This document shows, piece by piece, positions 9,944 to 18,659 of a DNA stretch of 64,000 nt. Made by a program: the position numbers and the translations under genes. This stretch comes from Saprospiraceae bacterium UBA7687. GTDB lineage: Bacteria > Bacteroidota > Bacteroidia > Chitinophagales > Saprospiraceae. Numbering within the stretch: the stretch's first letter is position 1; every line of letters begins with the position of its first letter. The stretch covers positions 56,286-120,285 of the forward strand of contig DLGT01000154.1 in assembly GCA_002482845.1 (NCBI GenBank), written 5' to 3'. The notes under the pieces were generated by a model that had not been told where the DNA came from, searched no databases, and saw only the letters and a list, made by a program, of their open reading frames with translations.

Positions 9944-9976
9944 TTTGATTTGGATATTTTTAATTAAATATCTTTG
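9944..9976 (+). promoter_or_regulatory. Bacteroidota-type promoter of hybrid kinase gene
   Basis: TTTG at 9944-9947 and TATCTTTG at 9969-9976 are separated by 21 bases, matching the -33 TTTG / -7 TAnnTTTG pattern known for the primary sigma factor of Bacteroidota. The start codon follows 18 bases later, so the leader is very short. Confidence 0.55.
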
Positions 9977-9994
9977 TGCCACTAAAATAATACA

Positions 9995-12900
9995 TTGAAA
10001 ATTTTTAAGAACCATATCCTGACTTTATTGCTGACTTGCTTATCATTTATGGTGGCAAGTCAGCAGTTTACAACTGAATTTGAGTATCTCAATGCTGCAG
10101 ATGGTCTTGCGCAAAATCATGTATTCAGTGTAAATCAAGATAAGCACGGTTTTATGTGGTTTTGTACGATGGGTGGCTTGTCCAAGTACGATGGATTTAC
10201 CTTTACTAATTACTACTACTCAGAAGAAGATTCCACTACTATTTCTTCATCTTTTACAGATAAGTTTTTTGAAGATAGTAAAGGAAGATATTGGGTATCT
10301 ACATCAAGAGGATTTAATCGGTTTTACAGAGAAACGGGCAAGTTCAAAAGATATCTTCACCATATCGAAAAGGATAATACTTTGGGGCACAACAGCACGC
10401 GTGGCATAGCTGAAGATGCAGATGGAAAGTTATGGATAGTTCATGGTAAAGGGATAGATAAATTTGATCCTGAAACAGAAACATTTGAACATTATTACGA
10501 TGAAAAATTTTCTCTTTTACGGCACGATGGTGATGTATTAATCACTAAAGGTGGAGATATTTTGTTGATGGGAGCAAAAGGATTATTTAAAGTAATTAAA
10601 GAAAAAAAGCAACTTCAGTTTTATGGAAGTCCGGATATCAAAGCTGATGTATCGCTCGAAGGGAAGGAATTATATAAAGATTCATACGGGAATATTTGGG
10701 CAGGATATAATAGAGGATTGGCAAAGTTTGACTTAGCAACAAGTGAGTTTGAAGTTGTTGATTTTTTAGGTGTTATCTTGGATGTGACTGCTCTTAGAGA
10801 ATATCCCAACGATATACTTGTTGTCGGTACTGCTGGTTATGGCTTGATTTTATATTCTATTTCACAAGGTAAAGTTATTAATAATTTTAATTATTCACCT
10901 TCAGATCCAAAAGGAATTGCGGGATCTTCGGTTTATTCATTATTCGTAGATAAAGCTAATAATCTTTGGATAGGTCTCTTTTATGGACTCAATCGCATCA
11001 ATCCCCAAAGTCAAAGATTTCCATTATTACAGAATGGCAAAGGAGTCAATAATTTAACAAATTTTACGCTATTTGTTTATCAAGATCCGCTAGGTGGATA
11101 TTGGTTAAATACCATGGAAGGCTTGTTGTATAGAAAGTCGCTTTATGATGAATTTATTAATGTGCTTGGTCCGCCTTATTTCAAGGTTGGATTTAATGAT
11201 GTGAGAGGCATAGATGGTGACAAAAATGGTAAAGTTCTTATAAATGTAAGATCAAATGGTGTATATCAATTTGACAAAAATACAAATGAAATCACAAAGT
11301 TAGGGTCTGGCAATATATTTAGAGAGAAGTATGTATTTAAGATCAAAACAGATATCAATGATGAAAATATTTTGTGGCTAAGTGGTTCTGGTGGATTTTG
11401 CAAAATGGATAAAAAAACTTTAGACACCATTTGGTATCATCCAAAAGACATCAACAGCGCATTAAAATCAAATAACATCACACAATTTGTACAAAACCAA
11501 GATGGTGAATTATATTTTGTAAGTGGTGGCAACTTATGTTTATTTGAATCAACAAACGAAAAGATTCGGTTAATAGATCCAAGTTTTAAAATTAAGGGCA
11601 GTGTACATGCACTCGCATTAAACAATCATAAAGTATGGGTTGCCACTACTTCGAATTTGTATGCATACCACTTGATAGACAAAAAATGGACCTTGGTAAA
11701 AAGAGCAGATGGCGTCACTGATTTGAAAAGTGTAGGATTGCAAATAGATGATAAAGGTGTGGCATGGAGCATCATAGGTTCAGAAATTACGGTTGTTGGA
11801 GATACACCAGAAAAAACATTACATTATCAGTCTCCCACATCATTTGTAAATGGAATAGGTGACAAAAGTCGGGAAGGTTTTCTACTTTTCGGTGGTGCCA
11901 ATGGTGCTATTTTAATCAATCCATATAACTTATACAAAGATACCCTTGCCCCAAAAGTAGTTTTTACAGGATTAGAAATTGCCAATAAACCTATTACATT
12001 GGATACCGAAGATGAGTTTGTAAAAAACATAAAGTTGGATTTTGAAGATAAGGTATTTACATTAAAATTTGCAGCCGTCCATTTTCTTTTTCGGAATCAA
12101 ATTAAATATAGATACCAACTGAAGGGTTTTGACAAGGATTGGATGGATGGTGGAACGGAAAGATCTGTAACTTACACCAATCTTAGACCAGGAAATTATA
12201 CTTTTCTGGTAGAAGCAATTTCAGAAGATGGTGTCACATCTGAAGTCCCGCTGGAAATAGCCATTTATATTAAACCACCTTATTATCTCACGCTACCTTT
12301 CTTTTTGTTTATTGGGTTGATAGTTGCCTTTTTGATTTATGTATATTATAGAATCAATCAAAAAGCGCTCAGATTACATAGAGAAAAAGAACTCGCCGAA
12401 AAAAATGCTGAATACAAAAGCATGTTTCTCGCTAATATGAGTCATGAGATTCGTACGCCTATGAATGCCATCATCGGTCTCAATCGTCTGCTGCTAGACA
12501 CGCCACTTAACAGCAAACAAAACCAATATGTACAAGCTGTACAAACATCAAGCGAAAACCTATTGTGGATAGTCAATGACATCCTCGACCAAGCAAAAAT
12601 AGAAAGTGGTAAGTACACCATCGTACATAAACCTTTTGACCTAACTGTGGTATTGTCACAGCTTGAAACTTTGTTTGCTTTTAAAGCGAATGAGAAGAAT
12701 CTAGATTTTAAAATAGAGAAATATGGCGATATCCCCAAAGTATTGATAGGAGACCAAGTCCGATTATTTCAAGTGTTGACAAATCTCTTGGGCAATGCCA
12801 TCAAATTTACAGACAAAGGTGAAGTCATTTTATCTGTAGATGCAAGTATTTCAGAGCATAACATGAGTCGTATCACATTCAAAATTTCAGACACAGGCAT

Positions 12901-13531
12901 CGGCATTCCGACAGACAGACTAGAGAGTATTTTTGAAAGTTTTGATCAGGTCAATGAGTACCAAGGTGTAGGTACGCAAGGCACAGGATTAGGATTGAGT
13001 ATTGTCAAAAATCTAGTTGAACAATTGGGCAGCCAAATCATTGTCCGTTCTGAACATGGTAAAGGATCTACTTTTGGATTTGAATTGGCTTTTGAAATAG
13101 GAGAATCTACAACAGCTTTGATTCAACATAGTGATAGCATCAAACTTCCTGATGGACTTAGAGTGTTGCTTGTAGAAGATACCCCTTTCAATCAGTTGTT
13201 GGCCATGGAATTATTAAAAAAGTATATAAAAGATGTCGAAACAGATGTAGCAGAGAATGGACTGATTGCCTTAGAAAAAATAAAAGAAAAAACATACGAT
13301 TTGGTATTGATGGATGTCAAAATGCCTGTCATGAATGGGATAGAAGCGACCAAAAAAATAAGAAGTATGGATGGGGAATATTACCGCAAACTTCCAATCG
13401 CAGGACTCACAGCCAATGCCATACCACAACAGATCGCCTTGTGTCTAGAAGCGGGTATGGATGAATGTATCACCAAGCCCATCAATGCAGACGAACTAGT
13501 ATATAAAATCTCAAAACTGATCGATAGATGA
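9995..13531 (+). CDS. Hybrid two-component sensor kinase with periplasmic propeller
   Basis: This 1,178-residue inner-membrane sensor probably starts at TTG 9995, because a signal peptide (KIFKNHILTLLLTCLSFMVAS) begins right there. About 700 residues of two-component-regulator propeller repeats (GFMWFCTMGGLSKYDG; GNIWAGYNRGLAKFD; NNLWIGLFYGLNRI) are followed by a Y_Y_Y domain (RYQLKGFDKDW). A membrane helix lies near 764-784. The transmitter has HisKA with His817 in MSHEIRTPMN and HATPase with NLLGNAIKF, DTGIGIP and GTGLGLSI. A receiver follows with Asp1107 in LMDVKMPVMNG. There is no AraC output domain, so signalling continues to the Hpt protein encoded by the overlapping next gene. The ligand is unknown. 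Confidence 0.93.
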   Translation: MKIFKNHILTLLLTCLSFMVASQQFTTEFEYLNAADGLAQNHVFSVNQDKHGFMWFCTMGGLSKYDGFTFTNYYYSEEDSTTISSSFTDKFFEDSKGRYWVSTSRGFNRFYRETGKFKRYLHHIEKDNTLGHNSTRGIAEDADGKLWIVHGKGIDKFDPETETFEHYYDEKFSLLRHDGDVLITKGGDILLMGAKGLFKVIKEKKQLQFYGSPDIKADVSLEGKELYKDSYGNIWAGYNRGLAKFDLATSEFEVVDFLGVILDVTALREYPNDILVVGTAGYGLILYSISQGKVINNFNYSPSDPKGIAGSSVYSLFVDKANNLWIGLFYGLNRINPQSQRFPLLQNGKGVNNLTNFTLFVYQDPLGGYWLNTMEGLLYRKSLYDEFINVLGPPYFKVGFNDVRGIDGDKNGKVLINVRSNGVYQFDKNTNEITKLGSGNIFREKYVFKIKTDINDENILWLSGSGGFCKMDKKTLDTIWYHPKDINSALKSNNITQFVQNQDGELYFVSGGNLCLFESTNEKIRLIDPSFKIKGSVHALALNNHKVWVATTSNLYAYHLIDKKWTLVKRADGVTDLKSVGLQIDDKGVAWSIIGSEITVVGDTPEKTLHYQSPTSFVNGIGDKSREGFLLFGGANGAILINPYNLYKDTLAPKVVFTGLEIANKPITLDTEDEFVKNIKLDFEDKVFTLKFAAVHFLFRNQIKYRYQLKGFDKDWMDGGTERSVTYTNLRPGNYTFLVEAISEDGVTSEVPLEIAIYIKPPYYLTLPFFLFIGLIVAFLIYVYYRINQKALRLHREKELAEKNAEYKSMFLANMSHEIRTPMNAIIGLNRLLLDTPLNSKQNQYVQAVQTSSENLLWIVNDILDQAKIESGKYTIVHKPFDLTVVLSQLETLFAFKANEKNLDFKIEKYGDIPKVLIGDQVRLFQVLTNLLGNAIKFTDKGEVILSVDASISEHNMSRITFKISDTGIGIPTDRLESIFESFDQVNEYQGVGTQGTGLGLSIVKNLVEQLGSQIIVRSEHGKGSTFGFELAFEIGESTTALIQHSDSIKLPDGLRVLLVEDTPFNQLLAMELLKKYIKDVETDVAENGLIALEKIKEKTYDLVLMDVKMPVMNGIEATKKIRSMDGEYYRKLPIAGLTANAIPQQIALCLEAGMDECITKPINADELVYKISKLIDR

Positions 13532-13869
13532 TAGATGTGTCCTTACTGAAGACTTTGTTTGATGATGATGTGATGATCAGAAAATATCTTGGCGTATTCA
13601 GACAAGATGTACCTGAAACGTTGCCCAAACTGAAGGAATTTCTTCAAAACAAGGATTGGGATAATGCGTCCATTACAGCACATAGTCTCAAGAGTCAACT
13701 GCAATATCTCAAAGAAGATGATGTGTCGAAGTTAGCCTATGAGATAGAAAAAAGATGTGAAGAACCACATGGAAATGATGCGTTAGAACTAATTCATTTA
13801 ATGGATGAAATGAAAGATAAGTTGATTCATATTTTTGACAAAATAGATCGATATTTAGCAGAAAAGTGA
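13528..13869 (+). CDS. Hpt-domain phosphotransfer protein
   Basis: This 113-residue cytoplasmic protein is a single histidine phosphotransfer helical bundle. The phospho-accepting His52 sits in ITAHSLKSQLQYL. Its ATG overlaps the kinase stop (ATGA), so translation is coupled and the protein almost certainly takes phosphate from the kinase's receiver. The likely acceptor is the OmpR-type regulator encoded convergently just downstream, although that pairing is inferred from position only. Confidence 0.88.
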   Translation: MIDVSLLKTLFDDDVMIRKYLGVFRQDVPETLPKLKEFLQNKDWDNASITAHSLKSQLQYLKEDDVSKLAYEIEKRCEEPHGNDALELIHLMDEMKDKLIHIFDKIDRYLAEK

Positions 13870-13886
13870 AAGTCGTTATATCCGAT

Positions 13887-13946
13887 ATTCAATCTCAATC
13901 TCAATTTCTTCCTTAATCTCAACCTTAACCTTATCCTTACCTAACC
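13887..13946. repeat. Degenerate CTTAAC/CTCAAT-type short repeats between convergent genes
   Basis: The gap between the Hpt and regulator genes is filled with hexamer-like repetitions (AATCTCAATCTCAAT, then CTTAATCTCAACCTTAACC). They run up to and over the regulator stop codon. No stem-terminator is visible here. The same family recurs at 32892-32956 and 63493-63577. Confidence 0.65.
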
Positions 13947-14632
13947 ACCAACTTATACCCCGTCCCATGTATATTTAGGATTTCGATATTGGGATCGTCT
14001 TTCATATATTGCCTAAGTTTGCTGACATACACATTAAGACTTCGCTCCCTGAATGAATTTTCATCTTCCCATATTTGTTTTAGTGCGGCATCACGGTACA
14101 CAATTCCATCTTCTGCTTCACAAAAAAGTTTGAGTAACTTACTTTCTATGGCACTCAATTTTACAGGGATAAGTGTGCTAGCTATTTCTCTGGTGTCGGC
14201 ATTAAATTTGTATTTGCCGATGTCATATTGCGTGATTCCTTTTTTGATATTTTGGTAGTTTTCAGTTCTTTTTAGGATAGCTTTAATCCTGAGATACAAC
14301 TCCTGCATACTAAAAGGCTTAGTGATATAATCGTCAGCTCCTGCTTCTAATCCTTTGATACGATCTTCTTTTTCGGTCTGTCCTGTGAGAAATAGGAAAG
14401 GTGTATCAGGCATCAAAGCAGTAATTTCTTCAGCAATCTGAAAACCATTTTTCATAGGCATCCTGATATCCAAGATACAAAGACTGAAAGACGATTTTTT
14501 AAAATCATCCATAGCGTCGTATGCATTGTGGTGAAGGTGGCAGATAAAATCTTTTGCTTCAAGATATTCCTTCACAAGCGGGCTCAATGACCTATCGTCA
14601 TCTACCAACAATATTTGTTTTTTAGCGCTCAT
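13937..14632 (-). CDS. OmpR/PhoB-family response regulator
   Basis: This 231-residue cytoplasmic DNA-binding regulator has an N-terminal receiver with acidic residues at 11-13, phospho-acceptor Asp55 (ILDIRMPMKNG), Thr83 and Lys105 (ITKPFS). The C-terminal winged helix contains LSAIESKLLKLF, RSLNVYVSKLRQYM and the ending HGTGYKLVV. It faces the kinase/Hpt pair tail to tail, making it the natural end point of that phosphorelay, though it has its own promoter region at about 14640-14700. Its stop codon lies inside a short-repeat tract. Confidence 0.92.
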   Translation of the reverse strand: MSAKKQILLVDDDRSLSPLVKEYLEAKDFICHLHHNAYDAMDDFKKSSFSLCILDIRMPMKNGFQIAEEITALMPDTPFLFLTGQTEKEDRIKGLEAGADDYITKPFSMQELYLRIKAILKRTENYQNIKKGITQYDIGKYKFNADTREIASTLIPVKLSAIESKLLKLFCEAEDGIVYRDAALKQIWEDENSFRERSLNVYVSKLRQYMKDDPNIEILNIHGTGYKLVVR

Positions 14633-14982
14633 CAGTAGAAATGATTAAATTGGGGTAAAAAGTTGATCTAAGACAAAACAAAATTAGCATAAAATCTGAT
14701 ACCAAGTTGTTTTTATTTAGTAGACGTATATATTAGGTCATTATGTCACCTTTTTTGGTGGGTTCATTGGGTCGAAAATATCTCATCGGTATAGATATAG
14801 TTATCATAGAGAAGTCTCGCTAGGAAGAATGGGGACTTACTTTAGTTGTCATTGGTTATAATTTATTTTATGTTTTGATTCGTTTTTTCTTGTGTAAAGT
14901 TGTGGCGGGTTTGTTAACGTCCAATTACATGCAACTGACATCCCGATAAGGTGTCTGGCGTCATGTACATAGTTGCTGACTT
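14633..14982. other. Intergenic stretch without recognised feature
   Basis: This AT-rich 350-base gap lies between two minus-strand genes. Near 14900-14980 there are short overlapping complementary pieces (TACATG/CATGTA and GCAACT/AGTTGC) next to a GC-richer GTTGTGGCGGGTTTG. They do not nest into one clean hairpin. I see no gene, terminator or convincing recombination site. Confidence 0.4.
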
Positions 14983-15762
14983 TTATTTAGTTATCTTAAT
15001 TAGATGCCTCATTAACTTTCCATATGAATTGTCTACTTCTAATTTAGGATTGCTGATACTGACAACGATTCTAATTCCTTTTTGATCAATAGTTCCAGAC
15101 TCTCTAATGTTATTTTGATTTGTGCCACCTCCTGTATAAAAGTTTTCAACTTTATTCAACCCATCTTTTGCAATCAAAAATTTAATAGTGTCAAGATACT
15201 GGTCATCCGTAAAAGCAAAAACATCTTTATCCATTTTTATAGTTATTGAATTATTATCATGAATAACTTTATTCCCTTCTATCCAAATAGGAAATTCTTC
15301 TATTGTCTTAGGAAACGCATTTGATTCAGAAATGTCAAGGTATGTAACATGATACAGATTTTGATTCAAGTCAAATTTTTCAAGAACCGAATTATTCATC
15401 ATTACATCTTTGGTTCTGTAGCTATCTTTGAAATCATTCAATGTGATTTTTTCATAATTCTCCAAAATAGCTGAACTATCAACCAAAAAATGTTTAGGTC
15501 CATATTCTGTTGGAAGTATGTTAAGATTTATGAGGAAACAAATTAATCCAGTTGTAACTACAGCTAAAATCTTTAGGTTTTTATTGTTTAAAACATTCTG
15601 AATTAGAAAGAATGATAATAGAGAAAACATCACCATTAAAACTTCAAATATTAGCACAAAAATATATGCTTGGCCATAGATGTCCTCAGGAAATATTTGT
15701 GTGTAAATGGTGCTGCCAAAAGCACATGAAACAAGAAATATTATCGCTATTATTTTTTTCAT
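14983..15762 (-). CDS. Membrane protein of unknown function
   Basis: This encodes 259 residues. Three hydrophobic segments occupy the N-terminal third (about 4-20, 30-55 and 64-82), the first possibly a signal anchor. A soluble domain of about 170 residues follows, with mixed alpha/beta character and a Gly-rich YTGGGTNQN segment. I do not recognise the family. It stands alone in an AT-rich, repeat-rich region, consistent with an acquired accessory gene. The ATG at the 5' end is preceded by A/T-rich sequence without a clear promoter. Confidence 0.6.
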   Translation of the reverse strand: MKKIIAIIFLVSCAFGSTIYTQIFPEDIYGQAYIFVLIFEVLMVMFSLLSFFLIQNVLNNKNLKILAVVTTGLICFLINLNILPTEYGPKHFLVDSSAILENYEKITLNDFKDSYRTKDVMMNNSVLEKFDLNQNLYHVTYLDISESNAFPKTIEEFPIWIEGNKVIHDNNSITIKMDKDVFAFTDDQYLDTIKFLIAKDGLNKVENFYTGGGTNQNNIRESGTIDQKGIRIVVSISNPKLEVDNSYGKLMRHLIKITK

Positions 15763-16140
15763 TTAATGCAGATAACTTACTTATTTGCAAAACTAATATC
15801 AATCACTAATATCATATCTTATTGATTTACAATTATGTTTAAATGGATAAATATACGAAAGTTAATTAATGTCATTTGGAATTAAACACTTAAGATACGT
15901 TTGTTTACCAAAATGTTTTCGCCATACAAACACAAATATAAAAGCAAATCCAATATTGTGTTAGTTTTTCGGAAAAAGAAAACATAAAAGTAAGGGTAAA
16001 ATAGCCCATCATTATAATATCAACATCTGAATGTGGGCAGAAAGAAACAATTATATTAAGATGAAAGCTTAAATGTGACTTCTAAATAGCCAGGATATGA
16101 ATATGAAGGGCTGAAAATGGCCCAAAAATGGCCATAATAT
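15763..16140. other. AT-rich intergenic sequence upstream of repeat array
   Basis: This holds no gene or clean hairpin. It should carry the promoter of the minus-strand membrane-protein gene. It ends with GGCCCAAAAATGGCC, a small palindrome, directly before the 40-bp repeat array. Confidence 0.4.
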
Positions 16141-16365
16141 GGGTATCCTGAGCGCAGGGCCTTGTCATTTAAAAATAATTGGGTCTCCTGAAAGCAGCAG
16201 GGCATTATAATTCTATAATTGGGGTTTCCTGAAAGGAGCTAGGCTTCATATTTGTATAATTGGGGTTTGCTCGCTGCATACTCTAATTATAATTGAATTA
16301 TTGGTAGCTGCGCTCAGGATACCCTTGTCACAGAAACATTATAAGTATCTGCGCTCAGAAAACCC
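16141..16365. repeat. Degenerate 40-bp REP-like array with inverted half
   Basis: Four forward units begin at 16141, 16181, 16221 and 16262 (core GGGTATCCTGAGCGCAG, degrading through GGGTCTCCTGAAAGCAG and GGGGTTTCCTGAAAGGAG), spaced 40-41 bp with AT-rich fillers. Two inverted units follow at 16308-16324 and 16349-16365 (core CTGCGCTCAGGATACCC), 41 bp apart. The first forward and first inverted cores are perfect 17-bp complements. GTAG precedes the first inverted unit at 16304-16307, like the foot of REP hairpins. The units are not identical enough, and the spacers not distinct enough, for CRISPR. Confidence 0.75.
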
Positions 16366-16475
16366 ATTCCATAAAGTTTTTTTTGGTACCCGCGACTAGA
16401 TTACCCCTTTCCGGAAAATATGATTTGGCGCTCCAAAATGGAACCTTATAATATTCGGTCATAATAGGGGTTTTG

Positions 16476-16527
16476 TACCTAAAACTCCCATGGCATCATT
16501 TTAGGAGGTGGCAGTCATGGGTTTTAC
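16476..16527. repeat. Imperfect palindrome
   Basis: TAAAACTCCCATG (16480-16492) is nearly complementary to CATGGGTTTTA (16516-16526), with a GGAGGTGGCAG-containing loop. It lies between the 40-bp array and the transposase remnant and is probably part of the same repeat island. Confidence 0.45.
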
Positions 16528-16633
16528 CTAGGTTTTAAGTGTTTTGGTTATGTAATTTCGGATCGTTTATTGGTAAGATTGGGTGATTATTTATAGGAAA
16601 TAGTCTTATTGCTAGTGTATGTTTTGTAAATAG

Positions 16634-16798
16634 TGCGTTAGCCCTTACATCCATTTGAATCCTGAAAGAAATAGTATGGTAAACAAAGCAGAAGATTATC
16701 TTTATAGAAGGGATAATGCTTATTTAAGTCAAAAAAACTTTGTTGAAATAGATCTGTTAGATTTAAACAATACCTTTGGGTTTGTCGAAAGTTTATGA
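16634..16798 (+). pseudogene. 3' remnant of REP-associated Y1 transposase (RAYT)
   Basis: The frame starting after a TAG at 16631-16633 reads YIHLNPER at 16646-16669, then VNKAEDYLY and, near the TGA at 16796-16798, FGFVESL. YIHLNP followed by an E-D/H-YLYSSA-like motif is the characteristic C-terminal end of TnpA_REP-type (Y1, HUH-related) transposases in Bacteroidota. Only about 55 codons survive. The catalytic HUH and Tyr parts are absent. It sits 270 bases from a REP-like repeat array, so this is probably the ruin of an element and its substrate repeats. Confidence 0.72.
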
Positions 16799-16931
16799 TG
16801 AATTATAAATTCGTGAAATATAGGATGGCAGGTGCATTAGTTTTGACGAATTAGCGATATTGCGATCGATGGATGAAGACCAGACGATAAAGTATTTAAT
16901 GTGGCAATATTTATATAAGAAATGTTTTAAA

Positions 16932-17738
16932 ATGTGGGTACGTTTAAAATTAGGTGCAAACAATGATTTAATAACTATTAGTTATAAAACTGTCATTCTT
17001 TTTATTCTATTTTTATCTGGGTGTAGCAATATTAAAGAGCCTATTAATATACCGGATGTATCCATTTCATTAAGTATTGTAAAAGATGTAAATCCTTCTT
17101 TGATTTCAAAAATTAATATAGATATAGCTAAATGTTACAAACCTCGCAGATGGGATACAGAGACATGTACAATGTTTCTGGCGAAATGCGACGACAGTAC
17201 TTATTGCTTGAAAACTAATATTGAACCAATTGAAGATGTTCATGAATGGACAATAATAGAATTTAAAAACGTAGGAAAGGAGAAACTCGTTTTACTTGGA
17301 AATTCAGCAGGATTTATATTTTCAGCTAAATATAGTTTTCAAGACTCTTTTAAATTATTTCACTCTGATTTTAGATTTGATCATATCTCAAGGAATAGTT
17401 TCTATGAAGATATGATGCCATGTCTTATCGAACTTTTACCAAATCAAAGTTATTATAATATTGATGAAAGTAATTGTTGGGATGAAAAGTGCAGGAAGCA
17501 TCCAAACATGAACCAATTTATTTACTATAAACCAGATATCGACTCTGTTTATAGGTATTGGTTTATAAAATCTGAGATGAAAATTACGGCCAATGCACTG
17601 GAATTGTTGGAGAAAACTAAAAATAATCTCTCTGCAGAAAGGTATCATGTATATTCTCATATGTTCAGGGATTCTTATAAAGACACAAAAAGAATATTCC
17701 AAGAAGATTCATTAGTAAAGTCATGGATAAATGATTAA
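16932..17738 (+). CDS. Lipoprotein of unknown function
   Basis: The open frame reaches back to TTG 16860, but the ATG at 16932 is preferred because it places a lipobox (FLSGC, Cys about residue 31) behind a hydrophobic stretch (TVILFILFL). About 268 residues are encoded. Apart from the lipobox, the mature part has several Cys (KCYKP, ETCTMFLAKCDD, SNCWDEKCRKH) and many aromatic residues. I recognise no family. An outer- or inner-membrane-anchored periplasmic location is likely. It lies in a repeat island with no operon partner, so it looks like a mobile or strain-specific gene. The start codon is uncertain. Confidence 0.6.
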   Translation: MWVRLKLGANNDLITISYKTVILFILFLSGCSNIKEPINIPDVSISLSIVKDVNPSLISKINIDIAKCYKPRRWDTETCTMFLAKCDDSTYCLKTNIEPIEDVHEWTIIEFKNVGKEKLVLLGNSAGFIFSAKYSFQDSFKLFHSDFRFDHISRNSFYEDMMPCLIELLPNQSYYNIDESNCWDEKCRKHPNMNQFIYYKPDIDSVYRYWFIKSEMKITANALELLEKTKNNLSAERYHVYSHMFRDSYKDTKRIFQEDSLVKSWIND

Positions 17739-17892
17739 TATCTCTATAAAAAAAATAGACCCAAGAGTAGAATATTTAAAGTGTCATAATTCGTATAAAG
17801 AAGTTATCCTGATCGTTGACTCTAAAGTATCCCATTAGTAAGTTCTAAATGGTTTTCAATTTTCGACTTTAACCTTTGATAGATAGGTAAAC

Positions 17893-18142
17893 GCATTTCA
17901 AATGCTAAAAATAGGGTATCGAAGTTGCAAACTTCGACAATCGGATATGAGAGATGAGATATAAGAGATGAGATATGAGTTTTCTTGGGCTCAATTTAAA
18001 ATGCATTGCAAATGCTAGAAATAGTGTATCGAAGTTACATTACTTGTGACGCTTCAGCGTTACTTCGACAATCGGAGTTGTGAAGATATGAGAGAAAAGA
18101 TAGAAGAGATGAGTTATGGGTTTTCTTGGGCTCAATTTAAAA
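17893..18142. repeat. Tandem duplicated intergenic block with palindromic core
   Basis: Copy 1 (17893-18002) and copy 2 (18003-18142) both run from GCATTNCAAATGCTA through a TATCGAAGTT...ACTTCGACAATCGG palindrome and a GAGATATGAG-type short-repeat tract to TTTTCTTGGGCTCAATTTAA. Copy 1 has the compact CGAAGTTGCAAACTTCG (17920-17936). Copy 2 has a longer loop containing GACGCTTCAGCGTT. No coding potential is seen. Confidence 0.75.
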
Positions 18143-18149
18143 TGCACCC

Positions 18150-18276
18150 AGTCCCGTAGGGACTGTATATCGGTAGGAATTATCATCCCCGCCCTCAATA
18201 GTCCCGTAGGGACTGCACCATTGTTGCAACAACGAATTTGTGTTGGATTATCCTTTTTATATCGTCCCTACGGGAC
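18150..18276. repeat. Three GTCCCGTAGGGAC palindromes
   Basis: AGTCCCGTAGGGACT occurs at 18150-18164 and 18200-18214, and the inverted form GTCCCTACGGGAC at 18264-18276. Regular near-identical palindromes about 50-60 bases apart suggest a REP-type family spread by a transposase acting in trans. Confidence 0.75.
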
Positions 18277-18315
18277 TTAATGTGTGGGTTTTATTATTTT
18301 TTCTACCCATATTTT

Positions 18316-18391
18316 GTACCTAAAGGTACTATCAGTCTCTAATCCAGATACTTTGGACAACGAGTCCTATACTTCCAAATGAATTTGGAAG
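18316..18391. repeat. Further palindromes before aconitase gene
   Basis: Two more unrelated perfect or near-perfect palindromes are GTACCTAAAGGTAC (18316-18329) and CTTCCAAATGAATTTGGAAG (18372-18391). With the blocks upstream they fill the 920-base gene-free gap between the lipoprotein and aconitase genes. At 18523-18557 a degenerate ACAAATC repeat follows. Confidence 0.6.
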
Positions 18392-18595
18392 CCCATTAAA
18401 AAAATGCGAAGCCCAATGTGCATAGTTTCCCTTTTTTTTTAAGACCGTGTCACTGCTTTAGCGTGAGAAGGGGTTAGGGGATGAGTATAACTCCCAAATA
18501 ATGCGAAGCTAACCCTAAATAAACAAATCCACAAATCTAACAAATCGACAAATCCGCATACATTTGTTGCTTTTCATAAAAATCTATTCAACGTA

Positions 18596-18628
18596 TTGGT
18601 AATATTATTGTTAATAAAACTAAATTTG
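18596..18628 (+). promoter_or_regulatory. Probable promoter of aconitase gene
   Basis: TTGG at 18596-18599 and TAAATTTG at 18621-18628 (21-base spacing) fit the Bacteroidota -33/-7 pattern. The aconitase ATG follows at 18660. Confidence 0.5.
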
Positions 18629-18659
18629 CGGACCTATTCAAAAATAAAAGAAATTTAAT

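Noticed and set aside
14880..14985. Possible attC-like or integron cassette site
   Set aside because: Complementary words are present but cross rather than nest, and no integrase or cassette array is visible.
16141..16365. CRISPR array
   Set aside because: Cores are too degenerate, spacers are AT-rich fillers, orientation inverts midway and no cas gene is present.
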